From: Bacteroidales bacterium
Lineage (GTDB): Bacteria > Bacteroidota > Bacteroidia > Bacteroidales > UBA932
Direction: 5' to 3'
Length of the DNA stretch: 7,347 nucleotides
Assembly (NCBI GenBank): GCA_016283985.1
Contig: JAEENZ010000102.1
Span: forward strand, 1-7,347
Part shown: piece after piece, positions 6,571 through 7,347 of the stretch
Numbering within the stretch: position 1 is the stretch's first letter
Layout of the letters: every line of letters starts with the position of its first letter
Notes under the pieces: generated by a model
What the model was told of the DNA's origin: nothing
The model's input: only the letters and a program-made list of their open reading frames with translations
Databases searched by the model: none
Position numbers and translations under genes: made by a program

Positions 6571-7347
6571 ATGAAGAATTATAGATTTCTTCTTCTCGGG
6601 CTTATTGCCTTTGTTGCTTTTGCCTGTCAGCCGGAACAGAATATCCCGGAACTACAGCCTGATACGGAGTGGATTTCGAGACCGGATGGTTTTGACGGGA
6701 AATACACCCTCGACCAAATGGTGGTTCTGAGCCGGCACAATATCCGCTCTCCCCTCGTGAGCAAGAATTCCGTACTTACCCGGCTGACGAACAGCAATTA
6801 TCAATGGTTTGCCTGGACGGGATCTCCCAGCACGCTTACGGCCAAGGGAGAAAGACTGGAGACCATCATGGGCGGTTTTTTCAAAGAATGGCTGACAAAG
6901 AAGGATTTCCTGTCCAAATACTCCCCCGACAATTATGCTTTCCGCTTCTATGCAAACGGCAAGCAGCGCTGCCAGGCTACGGCCAACAGTTTTGCAAACG
7001 CACTTCTTCCCGGGAAATCCCCCAGGGTTGAAATGAATGTCCAGTTCGACAAGATGGACCCGGTGTTCAATCCACAGATTACCAAGATATCTGACGGCTT
7101 CATTGCCAAGGCACAGAGCGAAATCCAGAGTAAATTCGGAGATCTCAATGCCGGCGTTGCAAAAGAATATGCGCTGATGGAAAACGTGATAGACATCAAG
7201 AACTCCCCGGCATACCCGGACACGTCATCCTTCAGCCAGTTCCCCTCGTCGGTTAGTTTCTCCCTCAACGCAGAACCTTCCATGAGCGGCGGGCTCAAGA
7301 TGGCCTGCACGGTTTCGGATGCTCTCTCCCTGCAGTATTATGAAGAG
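6571..7347 (+). CDS. Histidine-type phosphatase lipoprotein, glucose-1-phosphatase-like, 3' end outside window
   Basis: The first 259 codons of a branch-2 histidine acid phosphatase are present and the frame is still open at the window end. The catalytic signature is SRHNIRSPL (54-62), the RHNxRxPL form I recall from E. coli glucose-1-phosphatase (Agp); His56 should form the phospho-histidine and Arg55 and Arg59 bind phosphate. Other Agp-like segments follow in order: LTAKGERLETIMGGFFKEWL (89-108), FYANGKQRCQATANSF (126-141, with the expected Arg133) and MDPVFNPQI (162-170). The C-terminal HD/HAE proton-donor motif would lie beyond the window. The N-terminus MKNYRFLLLGLIAFVAFAC is a lipoprotein signal with probable lipidation at Cys19. 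The enzyme should act at the envelope on sugar phosphates or inositol phosphates; the substrate cannot be told. The start could instead be the in-frame ATG at 6565, which overlaps the previous stop in an ATGA; I chose 6571 for the MKN start of the signal peptide. Confidence 0.85.
   Translation, partial: MKNYRFLLLGLIAFVAFACQPEQNIPELQPDTEWISRPDGFDGKYTLDQMVVLSRHNIRSPLVSKNSVLTRLTNSNYQWFAWTGSPSTLTAKGERLETIMGGFFKEWLTKKDFLSKYSPDNYAFRFYANGKQRCQATANSFANALLPGKSPRVEMNVQFDKMDPVFNPQITKISDGFIAKAQSEIQSKFGDLNAGVAKEYALMENVIDIKNSPAYPDTSSFSQFPSSVSFSLNAEPSMSGGLKMACTVSDALSLQYYEE

Noticed and set aside
1..7347. CRISPR array, tRNA or rRNA gene, insertion sequence, toxin-antitoxin or phage-defence genes
   Set aside because: I found no spaced direct repeats, cloverleaf sequences, transposase or integrase motifs, or defence-type domains; all long stretches are explained by the genes listed.

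Overview
The window looks like ordinary chromosomal DNA from a G+C-rich member of the Bacteroidota, most likely the order Bacteroidales. The signs are an S46 dipeptidyl-peptidase, a Bacteroides-style Mrp protein in which the usual CXXC is replaced, lipoprotein signal peptides, no visible Shine-Dalgarno sequences, and two promoter elements of the Bacteroidota type (TTTG / TAnnTTTG). A genus cannot be given from the sequence alone. The housekeeping genes are rich in G+C (positions 3481-3540 are 70%), while the region around 200-1177 is clearly poorer (positions 541-600 are 40%).

Layout. Positions 1-192 hold the 3' end of rnhB (ribonuclease HII), which meets a low-G+C gene for an unrecognised lipoprotein (1060-197, minus strand) tail to tail with only 4 bases between the stop codons. 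A divergent intergenic region of 117 bases (1061-1177) carries a well-formed promoter for the lipoprotein on the minus strand and a TAnnTTTG box for the rightward genes on the plus strand. A perfect 7-bp inverted repeat lies between that box and the start codon.

From 1178 to the right edge, five genes run in one direction with almost no space between them: a secreted S46 dipeptidyl-peptidase, mrp/apbC (MIP18-like plus P-loop NTPase), aspS (aspartyl-tRNA synthetase), a small cytoplasmic CBM9-like protein, and a lipoprotein histidine phosphatase related to glucose-1-phosphatase, cut off by the window end. The junctions are a 4-base ATGA overlap, a 6-base gap, an 8-base overlap, and a 2-base gap or second ATGA overlap. 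This reads as one transcription unit with probable translational coupling, although the products work in different compartments: periplasmic peptide breakdown, cytoplasmic Fe-S/P-loop function, translation, and phosphate-ester hydrolysis at the envelope.

I do not see a defence system, mobile element, CRISPR array, tRNA or rRNA, and I do not think the window holds a clearly new system. The best leads are the orphan low-G+C lipoprotein, the cysteine-free Mrp, the palindrome over the operon start, and the signal-less CBM9-like protein overlapping aspS.
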